A stretch of DNA of 64,000 nt from Streptomyces sp. NBC_01317 (GTDB taxonomy: Bacteria > Actinomycetota > Actinomycetes > Streptomycetales > Streptomycetaceae), in NCBI RefSeq assembly GCF_035961655.1, contig NZ_CP108393.1:7959501-8023500 (forward strand), in the 5' to 3' direction. Below the pieces are notes generated by a model that did not search any database, had not been told where the DNA came from, and worked only from the letters and a program-made list of their open reading frames with translations. Shown here piece by piece: positions 17,989 through 26,631 of the stretch; the stretch's first letter is position 1, and each line of letters begins with the position of its first letter. The position numbers and the translations under genes are program-made.

Positions 17989-19011
17989 TCACTCCGGTAC
18001 GACGTACGGGAAACGGTCGTTCCGCTGGTTTTTGGTGGTGGCGGGGGAGAGGCCGCTGGGCACGGGCAGATTGGTGACCAGGGACATCATCACCTCGGGT
18101 GCGTTGTCCGCGCGGGTACGGCCGTTGCGGGCGGCGAAGCCGAAGGAGGCCGGGGTGCCGACCACGTACGGCAGGACGTCGGGGAGCAGCCCCAGGGCGA
18201 CGGTCTGCCCGTAGCCCGCGGGGTCGGCCGAGGTACCGGTGGCCGCGACCACGGCGGCGATCCGGCCGGCGATCGCCGGGCCGTCGGCGGCGACGTCCTC
18301 GGACGGGTGGCGGGTGTTGGCCGGGTTCGAGAAGTCCGTGTCGTCGGGCCAGAAGATCGGCCACATCATCGGGTTGCCGCCACGGTTGATCTGCCGCCAG
18401 CCGCCGGCGTCGGTTGCCAGTTTGGTCGCGCACCACACGCCGGTACGGGCCCCGGGCCGCAACCGGTCGTGGGTGTGCGGGACTTCGAGGACGATCGCTT
18501 CGACCGTCGTACCGTCGAAGGTGTTCCGCGCCTCCCGGGGGTTCCAGGACGACAGGTCCACGGCGGTGCCCTTCCCCACGGCTCCGTTGACGACGGAGAG
18601 CAGGGACAGGTCGACGTAGAAGGCATCCTGGACCCGCCCGGCCCAGGCGCGGATTCCGGCCCCCGTGGCGGTTTCGCCGGTACGGCCCTCCAGCACCAAC
18701 TCACCCTCTGCGGCATCCCCTTGGGCGTCCGCGCCGGTCAGGGAGTGCAGGCGCAGCGCCTGCCGGCCGTTCGCGTCGGGTTCGCCGAAGGAGAACCGGT
18801 AGGTCAGGGTCTCCCGGTCGGCGCCGTCGAAGTGCACCTTGATCTCGTAGCGCGCCTCGTGGTGGAAGCCGGGCTCGGCGTGGACGCCGGTGATGTTCGA
18901 GTTGACGTCCATGACGAACACCGTGCTGTCCTCCCCGGCGAAGACGTAGAGGTCGTCGATGAACAACTGGCCGTTCTGCGCCGCCAGCGGGGTGTCGAGG
19001 TGATGAGACAT
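17989..19011 (-). CDS. DUF4331-family protein
   Basis: This 340-residue protein begins MSHHLDTPLAAQNGQLFIDD and contains VFVMDVNSNITGV and DLSLLSVVNGAVGKGTA, the pattern of actinobacterial DUF4331 proteins. Their function is unknown. No signal peptide is evident. The ATG at 19009-19011 is preferred over an upstream in-frame ATG because it matches the conserved start. It is divergent from the furan operon, with about 300 bp between. Confidence 0.75.
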   Translation of the reverse strand: MSHHLDTPLAAQNGQLFIDDLYVFAGEDSTVFVMDVNSNITGVHAEPGFHHEARYEIKVHFDGADRETLTYRFSFGEPDANGRQALRLHSLTGADAQGDAAEGELVLEGRTGETATGAGIRAWAGRVQDAFYVDLSLLSVVNGAVGKGTAVDLSSWNPREARNTFDGTTVEAIVLEVPHTHDRLRPGARTGVWCATKLATDAGGWRQINRGGNPMMWPIFWPDDTDFSNPANTRHPSEDVAADGPAIAGRIAAVVAATGTSADPAGYGQTVALGLLPDVLPYVVGTPASFGFAARNGRTRADNAPEVMMSLVTNLPVPSGLSPATTKNQRNDRFPYVVPE

Positions 19012-19318
19012 GACTGGTCCGTTCTTGTCGCGATCCCGGTGGTCCCGAGCTTTATGTCCCACTCATCCTATATCTGCCATATGTCGGAACTGGTCGATCG
19101 AGTGATCGCCGGCGTCTTCGCTTCGGACGGGTGTGTGCGGCGTGCTTTCACGGGCGTGCACGGCGCGTTGGGGGGTGAACTGCCATTCCCGTCCGGGTTC
19201 TGTGCGCTCTACCGAGGGCTATGGAGCCCGGTGAATGATGAACACACCGCAAGGAATCCGGTCGTCTCCGTATACCTGTCTGGTGATCGGACGGGTGTGC
19301 GATGAAAAGGAGTCCACG
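19012..19318. other. Divergent intergenic region before the furan operon
   Basis: This 307-bp stretch contains no recognisable gene. It ends with AAGGAG at 19307-19312, the ribosome-binding site of the MfnB-type gene. No promoter could be fixed with confidence. Confidence 0.6.
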
Positions 19319-20074
19319 TTGTTGCTTCTCATCTCTCCGGACAGTGTCGAGGAAGCTCTCGATTGTGCGAAGGCGGCGGAGTATCTGGACATTGTCGATG
19401 TGAAGAAGCCCGACGAGGGTTCGCTCGGCGCGAATTTCCCCTGGGTCATCAGGGAGATCCGTGAAGCGGTCCCGGCCGGGAAGCCGGTGTCCGCGACGGT
19501 GGGGGATGTGCCGTACAAGCCCGGCACGGTGGCCCAGGCGGCCCTCGGCGCGGCCGTCTCGGGGGCCACGTACATCAAGGTCGGCCTCTACGGCTGCACG
19601 ACACCCGAACAGGCGGTCGACGTCATGCGGGGGGTCGTCCGGGCGGTGAAGGAGTACCGGCCGGAGGCGCTGGTGGTCGCCTCGGGCTACGCTGACGCCC
19701 ACCGGATCGGCTGCGTCAACCCGCTCGCGCTGCCCGACATCGCCCGCCGCTCCGGCGCGGACGCGGCCATGCTCGACACCGCGGTCAAGGACGGGACCCG
19801 GCTGTTCGACCACCTTCCGCCGGACGTCTGCGGGGAGTTCGTCCGCCTCGCCCACGAGTACGGTCTGCTCGCGGCCCTCGCCGGCAGTGTGAAGGTGGGA
19901 GACCTCGGTGAGCTGACCCGTATCGGTACGGACATCGTGGGGGTACGCGGGGCCGTCTGTGAGGGCGGCGACCGCAACACGGGAAGGATTCAGCCCCAGT
20001 TGGTGGCCGCCTTCCGGGCGGAGATGGACCGGCACGCCCGGGAACACGCGGCCGCCGCCGCGGCCGCGAGCTGA
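19319..20074 (+). CDS. mfnB: (5-formylfuran-3-yl)methyl phosphate synthase-like protein (MfnB family)
   Basis: This 251-residue TIM-barrel protein resembles MfnB, which condenses two glyceraldehyde-3-phosphates to 4-(hydroxymethyl)-2-furancarboxaldehyde phosphate in methanofuran synthesis. Family signatures include [19 protein letters not shown] (active-site Asp/Lys), [29 protein letters not shown] and MLDTAVKDG. The TTG at 19319 is chosen because AAGGAG lies 6 nt upstream and the family's LLLLISP start follows. It heads an operon with an aldehyde dehydrogenase, an alcohol dehydrogenase and a methyltransferase, which implies a free furan product rather than methanofuran. Confidence 0.87.
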   Translation: MLLLISPDSVEEALDCAKAAEYLDIVDVKKPDEGSLGANFPWVIREIREAVPAGKPVSATVGDVPYKPGTVAQAALGAAVSGATYIKVGLYGCTTPEQAVDVMRGVVRAVKEYRPEALVVASGYADAHRIGCVNPLALPDIARRSGADAAMLDTAVKDGTRLFDHLPPDVCGEFVRLAHEYGLLAALAGSVKVGDLGELTRIGTDIVGVRGAVCEGGDRNTGRIQPQLVAAFRAEMDRHAREHAAAAAAAS

Positions 20075-20082
20075 GTGCCGGC

Positions 20083-21486
20083 ATGCCGACACCTCAGCCC
20101 ACTCACGTACCCGGGACCCGCGTGGATCGCTTCGCCGTCCTCGATCCGGCGACGGGCGAGGCCTTCGAGGAGGCTCCCGACCAGCCGCCCGGGGAACTGG
20201 ACGCCGTGGTCGGCCGGGCGGGGGAGGCCTGGCGGGGCTGGCGGGCCGATCCCGCCGCCCGCACCACCGCGCTGCTCGCGGCGGCCGACGCCGTGGAGGT
20301 GGCCGGCGCGGATCTCGCCCCGCTGCTCACCCGGGAACAGGGCAAACCCCTGGCGGAGTCGCACGCGGAGATCGACCGTACGGCCGCCCGCCTGCGCCAC
20401 TTCGCCGATCTGGTCCCCGGGCCCCAGCGGATCTCGGACGGGCGTCCGGTACGCAGTGAGATCCGCTGGCGGCCGCTGGGGCCCGTCGCCGCGATCGTCC
20501 CGTGGAACTTCCCGCTCCAGCTGGCGTCGGCGAAGTTCGCGCCCGCGCTCGCGGCGGGCAACACGGTGGTGCTCAAGCCGTCGCCCTTCACGCCCCTTGC
20601 CACCCGGCTGCTGGTTTCCGTCGTCTCCTCCGTCCTCCCCGAGGACGTGCTCACCGTCGTCACCGGTCACGAACCCCTCGGCGCCCGCCTGGCCGCCCAT
20701 CCGGGGATCCGGCACGTGACCTTCACCGGTTCCGTTCCCACCGGGCGGGCCGTCGCGCGGGGCGCGGCGGCGTCGCTCGGCCGGGTCACCCTGGAACTGG
20801 GCGGCAACGACGCCGCGATCCTGCTGGACGACGTGGACGTGGAGCGGATCGCGGACCGGCTGTTCTGGGCGGCGTTCCGCAACTGCGGGCAGGTCTGCAT
20901 GGCGGTCAAGCGCGTCTACGCCCCGGCCCGGCTCTACTCCGACGTGGTCGAGGCCCTGGCACAGCGCGCGAAGAGCGCCGTTGTCGGAGCCGGCCTCGAT
21001 CCGGGCACGCAGCTGGGCCCGGTCAACAACGCCCCCCAACTGGCCCGGGTCGAGCGCTACACGGACCAGGCCCTGGCGGACGGCGCCCGGGCGGTGGCCG
21101 GCGGCCACCGGCTGGACCGGCCCGGCTACTTCTACGCTCCGACGATCCTCGCCGATGTCCCGCCCGGCAGCCCGGTGGTGACACAGGAGCAGTTCGGCCC
21201 CCTCCTGCCGGTGCTGCCGTACGAGAGCGTCGGCGAAGCCGTCGAGGCCGCCAACAGCACCGGCTTCGGGCTGGGCGGGTCGGTGTGGGGGACCGACCTC
21301 GACCGGGCCGAGGCGGTCGCCGGCCGGCTGGAGTGCGGGACGGCGTGGATCAACCACCACGCCGAACTGTCCCTCGCCCAGCCCTTCGCGGGCGTCAAGG
21401 ACAGCGGTGTCGGAGTCGCGGGCGGCCTCTGGGGGCTGTACGGGAACCTCGCGCCGTTCGTCGTACACCGTCCGCTGGAGCCGTGA
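20083..21486 (+). CDS. NAD(P)-dependent aldehyde dehydrogenase of the furan operon
   Basis: The protein is 467 residues and belongs to the ALDH superfamily. It has PWNFPLQLASAKFAPALAAG, TFTGSVPTGRAVA, catalytic Glu238 in ELGGNDA and catalytic Cys272 in NCGQVCMAVKR. It oxidises aldehydes to acids in the cytosol. Only 8 bp separate it from the MfnB-type gene and 2 bp from the next gene, so it is part of one operon. A plausible substrate is the furan aldehyde made from the MfnB product, giving a furan-2-carboxylate. That assignment is inferred from context. Confidence 0.87.
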   Translation: MPTPQPTHVPGTRVDRFAVLDPATGEAFEEAPDQPPGELDAVVGRAGEAWRGWRADPAARTTALLAAADAVEVAGADLAPLLTREQGKPLAESHAEIDRTAARLRHFADLVPGPQRISDGRPVRSEIRWRPLGPVAAIVPWNFPLQLASAKFAPALAAGNTVVLKPSPFTPLATRLLVSVVSSVLPEDVLTVVTGHEPLGARLAAHPGIRHVTFTGSVPTGRAVARGAAASLGRVTLELGGNDAAILLDDVDVERIADRLFWAAFRNCGQVCMAVKRVYAPARLYSDVVEALAQRAKSAVVGAGLDPGTQLGPVNNAPQLARVERYTDQALADGARAVAGGHRLDRPGYFYAPTILADVPPGSPVVTQEQFGPLLPVLPYESVGEAVEAANSTGFGLGGSVWGTDLDRAEAVAGRLECGTAWINHHAELSLAQPFAGVKDSGVGVAGGLWGLYGNLAPFVVHRPLEP

Positions 21487-21488
21487 GG

Positions 21489-22577
21489 ATGAGATTCGGC
21501 GCTGCGGTGCTGCGTTCGTACGAGAGCCGGTTCGCCGTCGAGGAGGTGGAGCTGGACCGGGGTCCCGCCGACGGTGAGGTCCTGGTCAGGATCGCGGGCA
21601 CCGGCATGTGCCGGACCGACCTCGCGGTCCGGCGGTCGGCGGGCCGCTCACCGCTGCCGGCGGTGCTCGGCCACGAAGGGGCCGGGGTCGTGGTGGAGAC
21701 CGGCGGCCCGCACACCGGTCTGAGCGACGGCGACCACGTGGTGCTCAGCTTCGACTCCTGCGGACACTGCCGGAGTTGCCTGGGCGCGGCCCCCGCCTAC
21801 TGCGACTCCTTCGCCTCGCTCAACCTCTTCGGCGGGCGCAAGGAGAACGCAGCCCGGTTCACCGACGCGATGGGGGGCGAACTGGCCCCCCGGTGGTTCG
21901 GCCAGTCCTCGTTCGCCGAGTACGCGGTGGTGGCGGCCCGTAACGCCGTCCGGGTCGACCCCGCGCTGCCCGTCGAACTGCTCGGACCGCTCGGCTGCGG
22001 TTTCCTCACCGGCGCCGGTGCGGTCCTCAACTCCTTCGGCGCCGGGCCCGGTGACACCGTCGCCGTCTTCGGCGCGGGAGCGGTGGGCCTGGCCGCGGTG
22101 ATGGCGGCCGTCGCCTGCGGGGCGGTGGTCGTGGCCGTCGACCGGTACCCCGAACGGCTCGCCCTCGCACGGCGTTTCGGCGCGATCGCGCTGGACGCCA
22201 CGACACCCGACCTGCCCGGCCGTATCCGGCACCTGACCGACGGCGGAGCGCGATACGCGCTGGACACCACGGCCTCGGCCCCGCTGATCAACGACGCGCT
22301 GCGGGCCCTGCGCCCGACCGGTCACCTCGGTCTGGTGGCCCGGCTCCACACCGCGCTGCCGCTCGAACCGGGGGCGCTGGACCGGGGCAGGAAGATCTCC
22401 CACATCTGCGAGGGGGACGCGGTGCCGGGACTGCTGATACCGCGGCTGACCGGACTGTGGCAGGCCGGGCGGTTTCCCTTCGACGAGTTGATCCGTACCT
22501 ACCCACTCGCCGACATCAACGAAGCGGAACGCGACTGTGAGGCGGGCCGCGTCGTCAAACCCGTCCTGCTCCCGTAG
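21489..22577 (+). CDS. Zinc-dependent (aryl/benzyl-type) alcohol dehydrogenase
   Basis: This 362-residue medium-chain dehydrogenase has GMCRTDLAV (catalytic zinc Cys), GHEGAG (catalytic zinc His), a structural zinc site with four Cys (SCGHCRSCLGAAPAYC) and a Rossmann motif VFGAGAVGLAAV. The arrangement is like benzyl-alcohol dehydrogenases that act on aromatic CH2OH groups. It starts 2 bp after the aldehyde dehydrogenase stop. In this operon it would act on the hydroxymethyl group of the furan. An aldehyde-reducing direction is equally possible. Confidence 0.85.
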   Translation: MRFGAAVLRSYESRFAVEEVELDRGPADGEVLVRIAGTGMCRTDLAVRRSAGRSPLPAVLGHEGAGVVVETGGPHTGLSDGDHVVLSFDSCGHCRSCLGAAPAYCDSFASLNLFGGRKENAARFTDAMGGELAPRWFGQSSFAEYAVVAARNAVRVDPALPVELLGPLGCGFLTGAGAVLNSFGAGPGDTVAVFGAGAVGLAAVMAAVACGAVVVAVDRYPERLALARRFGAIALDATTPDLPGRIRHLTDGGARYALDTTASAPLINDALRALRPTGHLGLVARLHTALPLEPGALDRGRKISHICEGDAVPGLLIPRLTGLWQAGRFPFDELIRTYPLADINEAERDCEAGRVVKPVLLP

Positions 22578-22610
22578 CGGGAGCAGCCGACGTGCGACAA
22601 GGGAGAACAT

Positions 22611-23519
22611 GTGACCGGCACAACAACCCGTGACACCGGTGTGGAAGGCGTGGAAGGAGGGGTCGGCCTGACCGCTCTCCTGGTCGCCGCGTCACGGGCG
22701 ATCGAGACCCACCGCCACGACGCCCTGGCCAGGGACGTCTACGCGGAGCACTTCGTGCTCGCCGCACCGGCGTCCGCCGCCTGGCCGGTGCGCCCGCACC
22801 AGGTCGCGGACGGGGACGCGAACCCGCTGTGGGGGCGGTTCGCGCGGTACTTCGGCCTGCGGACGAGGGTCCTCGACGACTTCGTCCTCCGGTCGGTGCG
22901 CAAGGGCGGCGCCCGCCAAGTGGTCCTGCTCGGGGCCGGGTTGGACACGCGGGCCTTCCGGCTCGACTGGCCTTCCGGCTGTGTGGTCTACGAGATCGAC
23001 CGGGAAGGGGTGCTGGCGTTCAAGCACCAGGTCCTCGACGGGCTGTCGGCCGTCCCGAAGGCGGAGCGCGTACCCGTCCCGGTCGATCTGCGGGACGACT
23101 GGGTCGCGGCGCTGGCCGGCACCGGCTTCGACGCGTCAGCGCCGAGCGTGTGGCTGGCGGAGGGGCTGCTCTTCTACCTGCCGCCCGTCGCCGAGACGTA
23201 CCTCATCGACACGGTGGACCGGTTGAGCGCGCCGGGGAGCGCCCTCGCGTTCGAGGTCAAGCTCGAAAGGGACTTGCTGGCATACCGCGACAGCCCGCTC
23301 TACACCTCGACCCATCACCAGATCGGCATCGACCTGCTCAACCTGTTCGACCTCCGGCCGCGGCCCGACTCCGTCGGTGACCTGGCGGTCAAGGGCTGGT
23401 CCACCGCGGTCCACACGCCCTTCGACTTCACCCGGTACCACGGACGCGGGCCGTTGCCCGAGGACAACGACGCGCTGGCGGGCAACCGCTGGGTGTTCGC
23501 GGACAAGCCCCGGCCGTAA
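22611..23519 (+). CDS. Class I SAM-dependent methyltransferase (LCMT/TIGR00027-like)
   Basis: This 302-residue protein has the SAM-binding motif LLGAGLDTRAFRLDW and VVYEIDREGVLAFK, and later WLAEGLLFYLPP, typical of the leucine-carboxyl-methyltransferase-like family common in actinomycetes. These enzymes often methylate carboxylates or hydroxyls. GTG at 22611 is preceded by GGGAG (22601-22605). As the last gene of the furan operon it could make a furan-carboxylate methyl ester. It ends at a strong palindrome. Confidence 0.83.
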   Translation: MTGTTTRDTGVEGVEGGVGLTALLVAASRAIETHRHDALARDVYAEHFVLAAPASAAWPVRPHQVADGDANPLWGRFARYFGLRTRVLDDFVLRSVRKGGARQVVLLGAGLDTRAFRLDWPSGCVVYEIDREGVLAFKHQVLDGLSAVPKAERVPVPVDLRDDWVAALAGTGFDASAPSVWLAEGLLFYLPPVAETYLIDTVDRLSAPGSALAFEVKLERDLLAYRDSPLYTSTHHQIGIDLLNLFDLRPRPDSVGDLAVKGWSTAVHTPFDFTRYHGRGPLPEDNDALAGNRWVFADKPRP

Positions 23520-23532
23520 CGCCGCGTCCGTT

Positions 23533-23606
23533 TTTCCCGTACCCCCGTACAGGATTTCCCGTACCTCCGTACAGGCGGGACCGGCGTCGACGCCGGTCCC
23601 GCCTGT
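23533..23606. terminator. Long perfect palindrome with tandem repeats, terminator of the furan operon
   Basis: A 22-bp unit starting TTTCCCGTAC occurs twice (23533-23554, 23555-23576). It runs into a perfect 36-bp palindrome (23571-23606, starting ACAGGCGGGACC). The palindrome can fold into a very stable stem between the convergent methyltransferase and TetR genes. A further 16-bp tandem duplication (23597-23628) extends into the 3' end of the TetR gene. Confidence 0.75.
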
Positions 23607-23621
23607 CAGTCGTCCCGCCTG

Positions 23622-24224
23622 TCAGTCGTCCAGCGCGGCGAACGCGTCCTCGACCAGGCCCGCGAGCTGCTTCATGCTCAGGCTTGTCGTCAACGTGCTC
23701 CCGGTGTGGACCGCGAGCAGCCCGCGCAGGGCGGAGACACCCGCCCGGGCCTTGACCGCCGCCCGCAGGCGCAGCTCCGGAGCGTCCTCACCGGCGCCCA
23801 GACGCTCCTCCATGGCGGCCGTGACGGCCTGTTCGAGGTCTCTCAGGAGGAACCGGTCGGTACGGGACGAGTCCGGCGTCAGATCCTTCGGCGAACCGGT
23901 GATGAAGATGGCCGGCGGTACGTCGTGCTCGCCCGCCAGTGTCAGTACGGCGTTGCACATGGCCCGGTAGGGGGTTTCGGCGGCCGGGCGCTCGCGCAGA
24001 AGACGGGCCAACCGGGGGATCAGGTCACGGACCTGACTCACAATCAGGGACTCCTTCGAGGGGAAGTAGCGGAAGAAGGTCCGCTCTCCGACGCCGGCGG
24101 CCGTCGCGATGTCACGCACCGTCGTGTGCTCGAAACCCCGCTCGCCGAAGAGGCGCGCGGCGGCCTCCTCGATGGCCTGGCGCGTCTTCTGCTTGTTCTG
24201 TTCACGGAGTCCAGGGCTGTCCAT
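23622..24224 (-). CDS. TetR-family regulator of the MMPL transporter
   Basis: This 200-residue protein has a TetR helix-turn-helix (TVRDIATAAGVGERTFFRYF). It is transcribed divergently from the MMPL gene, with two related palindromes between them, so it most likely represses both. The ATG at 24222-24224 is chosen. A longer upstream frame would run through the operators. Confidence 0.85.
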   Translation of the reverse strand: MDSPGLREQNKQKTRQAIEEAAARLFGERGFEHTTVRDIATAAGVGERTFFRYFPSKESLIVSQVRDLIPRLARLLRERPAAETPYRAMCNAVLTLAGEHDVPPAIFITGSPKDLTPDSSRTDRFLLRDLEQAVTAAMEERLGAGEDAPELRLRAAVKARAGVSALRGLLAVHTGSTLTTSLSMKQLAGLVEDAFAALDD

Positions 24225-24256
24225 ACGCGGATTATCGCAAGCTCTCCCACCCTGGA

Positions 24257-24299
24257 AAGTGGCAGAACTGCCACTTGGGCTAACATGGCAGCGCTGCCA
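24257..24299. promoter_or_regulatory. Two TetR operators with TGGCAG/CTGCCA half-sites
   Basis: AAGTGGCAGAACTGCCACTT (24257-24276) is a perfect 20-bp palindrome. TGGCAGCGCTGCCA (24286-24299) is a second perfect palindrome with the same half-site but a different spacer. Both lie between the divergent TetR and MMPL genes. Confidence 0.8.
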
Positions 24300-24355
24300 C
24301 TTTCGGGCCCGGCTCTCTCCGGGGCTTCCCTTTGCTTTCCTTCTGGAGCACACAT

Positions 24356-26572
24356 ATGGCCACCCTCCTGTACCGGCTCGGCCGGTCCTGTTTTCGTCGC
24401 CGCCGGCTGGTGTTCGCCTGTTGGCTGACCCTCCTGGCGGCTGTGATCGCCGTGGGCGCGGTGTTCGGCGGGACGGGGCGGCTGGACGACGAGTTCTCGA
24501 TCCCCGGCTCGGAGTCCCAACAGGCCCTGGACGTCATGGGCCGGGCGTTTCCCGGCGCCGGGGGGACCAGCGCCCAGCTCGTGTTCACCGCACCCACGGG
24601 CGAGAGCGTCAAGGAAGCCCCCTTCAAGGCGGCGATCGACAGCACGCTGGCCAGGGCGGCCCGCGCCCCGCAGGTCGCCGGCGTGACCGCGCCCGAGGCG
24701 ACAGGCACCGTCTCGGCCGACGGGGGAGTCGCCGTCGCCCAGGTCGGCTACCGCGTGTCCAAGAACGACCTGGACGCGGACAGCCTGGACGCGCTGGACG
24801 CCGCCGCGGCCCCGGCCCGGGCGGCGGGCCTGCGCGTGGACCTCGGCGGGTCGGCGTTCAGCGGCGGCGGCGCCGAGCCGGGCGCCCAGGACCTCATCGG
24901 TGTACTGGTCGCCGTGCTCGTCCTGGCGGTCACCTTCGGATCGCTGCTGGCGGCGGGCATGCCGCTGCTCATCGCGCTGGCCGGGGTACTGGCCGGGGTG
25001 GGCGGGGTGCTGGCGCTGACCGGGGTGGTCGGCATCTCCTCCACCGCCCTGACCCTCGCCCTGATGATCGGCCTCGCGGTCGGCATCGACTACGCTCTGT
25101 TCATCCTCTCCCGGCACCGCTCGCACCTCGCCGAGGGCCGGAGCCCGGAGGAATCGGCGGCGCTGGCGGCCGGGACCGCGGGCAGCGCGGTCGTGTTCGC
25201 CGGACTGACCGTCATCATCGCCATGGCCGGACTCTCCGTCGTCGGGATCCCGTTCCTCACCGTGATGGGCCTGTGCGCCGCCCTCGCGGTGCTGGCCGGG
25301 GTCGCGGTGGCGCTCACCCTGCTGCCCGCGCTGCTCGGTGTGGTCGGCGCCCGCCTCGTACCGAAGCCCGGATCGCGGGCAGCCGGCCGGGAGACGGCCG
25401 TGGCCGGGCCCGAGACCCGGGCGGCGAACCTCGGCGAACGCTGGGTCCGCCTCGCCACCGCCAAGCCCTGGCTGACGACCCTCGCCGTGCTCGCGGCGCT
25501 CGGCGCGCTGGCCTGGCCCGCGAAGGACCTGAACCTCGCCCTGCCGGACAACGGCTCCGCGCCCGCGCACTCCTCGCAGCGCGCGGCCTACGACACCGTC
25601 TCCCGGACCTTCGGCCCCGGCTTCAACGGCCCCCTCGTCGTCCTGGCCGACACCGGTGACACCGCGTCACCCAAGGCCGCCGCCGCGACCATCGCGAAGG
25701 ACCTGAAAGTCCTGGACGACGTGGCCGCCGTCGCCCCGCCCAAGGTGAACGACTCGGGTACGTACGCCGTCGTCCAGCTCGTTCCCCGGGGCGCGCCCGA
25801 CGCGCAGACCACCAAGGACCTGGTGACCACGATCCGCGACCGGGCGGCGCGGATCGCCGAGGAGACGGGAGCGACCATCCGCGTCACGGGGCAGACAGCG
25901 GTGTCGATCGATGTCTCCGTCCAACTGGCCTCCGCCCTGGTCCCCTTCGGCGCCGTGGTGGTCGGTCTGTCCCTGGTGCTCCTGCTGATCGTCTTCCGGT
26001 CCTTCGTCGTCCCGTTGAAGGCCGCGGCCGGATTCCTGCTGTCCGTCGCGGCGACGTTCGGCGCCACGGTCGGCGTCTTCCAGAACGGCCACTTCCGGGG
26101 CCTGGTGGGCGTCGACGGGCCCACCCCGACGGCGTCGTTCCTCCCCGTCGTGGTCATGGCCGTCCTGTTCGGGCTGGCCATGGACTACGAGGTGTTCCTG
26201 GTCGCCCGTATCCACGAGGCGTACGCCCACACCCGCCGGCCCCTCCACGCGATCCATATGGGTGCCCGGCACAGCGCCCGCGTGGTGACCGCCGCGGCTC
26301 TGATCATGGTGTCCGTGTTCGCCGCGTTCATCAGCAGCGAGGGCATGATCCTCAAGCAGGTGGCGTTCGCCCTCGCCCTCGGTGTCCTGATCGACGCCTT
26401 TGTCGTACGGATGACACTGGTCCCGGCGGTGCTCGCCCTGACCAGGCACGCCGCCTGGTGGCTCCCGGCCCCGCTCGCCCGGCGACTGCCCGACGTGGAC
26501 CTCGAAGGCAGACGCCTGAATAGTCCCCAACCCGCCCCCGAACATGCCGATCTGGCGATGACCCGCCACTGA
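24356..26572 (+). CDS. MMPL/RND-family transporter
   Basis: The protein is 738 residues with two homologous halves. Each half has a large extracytoplasmic loop after the first membrane helix, followed by a bundle of five or six helices. The hallmark charged residues appear in GLAVGIDYALFILSRH and LAMDYEVFLVARIHE (proton relay Asp-Tyr). MMPL proteins export lipids or hydrophobic metabolites across the cytoplasmic membrane. The ATG at 24356 has GGAG 7 nt upstream. Divergent TetR control suggests induction by a toxic substrate. Confidence 0.9.
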   Translation: MATLLYRLGRSCFRRRRLVFACWLTLLAAVIAVGAVFGGTGRLDDEFSIPGSESQQALDVMGRAFPGAGGTSAQLVFTAPTGESVKEAPFKAAIDSTLARAARAPQVAGVTAPEATGTVSADGGVAVAQVGYRVSKNDLDADSLDALDAAAAPARAAGLRVDLGGSAFSGGGAEPGAQDLIGVLVAVLVLAVTFGSLLAAGMPLLIALAGVLAGVGGVLALTGVVGISSTALTLALMIGLAVGIDYALFILSRHRSHLAEGRSPEESAALAAGTAGSAVVFAGLTVIIAMAGLSVVGIPFLTVMGLCAALAVLAGVAVALTLLPALLGVVGARLVPKPGSRAAGRETAVAGPETRAANLGERWVRLATAKPWLTTLAVLAALGALAWPAKDLNLALPDNGSAPAHSSQRAAYDTVSRTFGPGFNGPLVVLADTGDTASPKAAAATIAKDLKVLDDVAAVAPPKVNDSGTYAVVQLVPRGAPDAQTTKDLVTTIRDRAARIAEETGATIRVTGQTAVSIDVSVQLASALVPFGAVVVGLSLVLLLIVFRSFVVPLKAAAGFLLSVAATFGATVGVFQNGHFRGLVGVDGPTPTASFLPVVVMAVLFGLAMDYEVFLVARIHEAYAHTRRPLHAIHMGARHSARVVTAAALIMVSVFAAFISSEGMILKQVAFALALGVLIDAFVVRMTLVPAVLALTRHAAWWLPAPLARRLPDVDLEGRRLNSPQPAPEHADLAMTRH

Positions 26573-26631
26573 GGGCACTGAGCGCGCTGACGGCATTGAC
26601 GGCCGCATTGGTCTGAACCATAGTTTTGATC

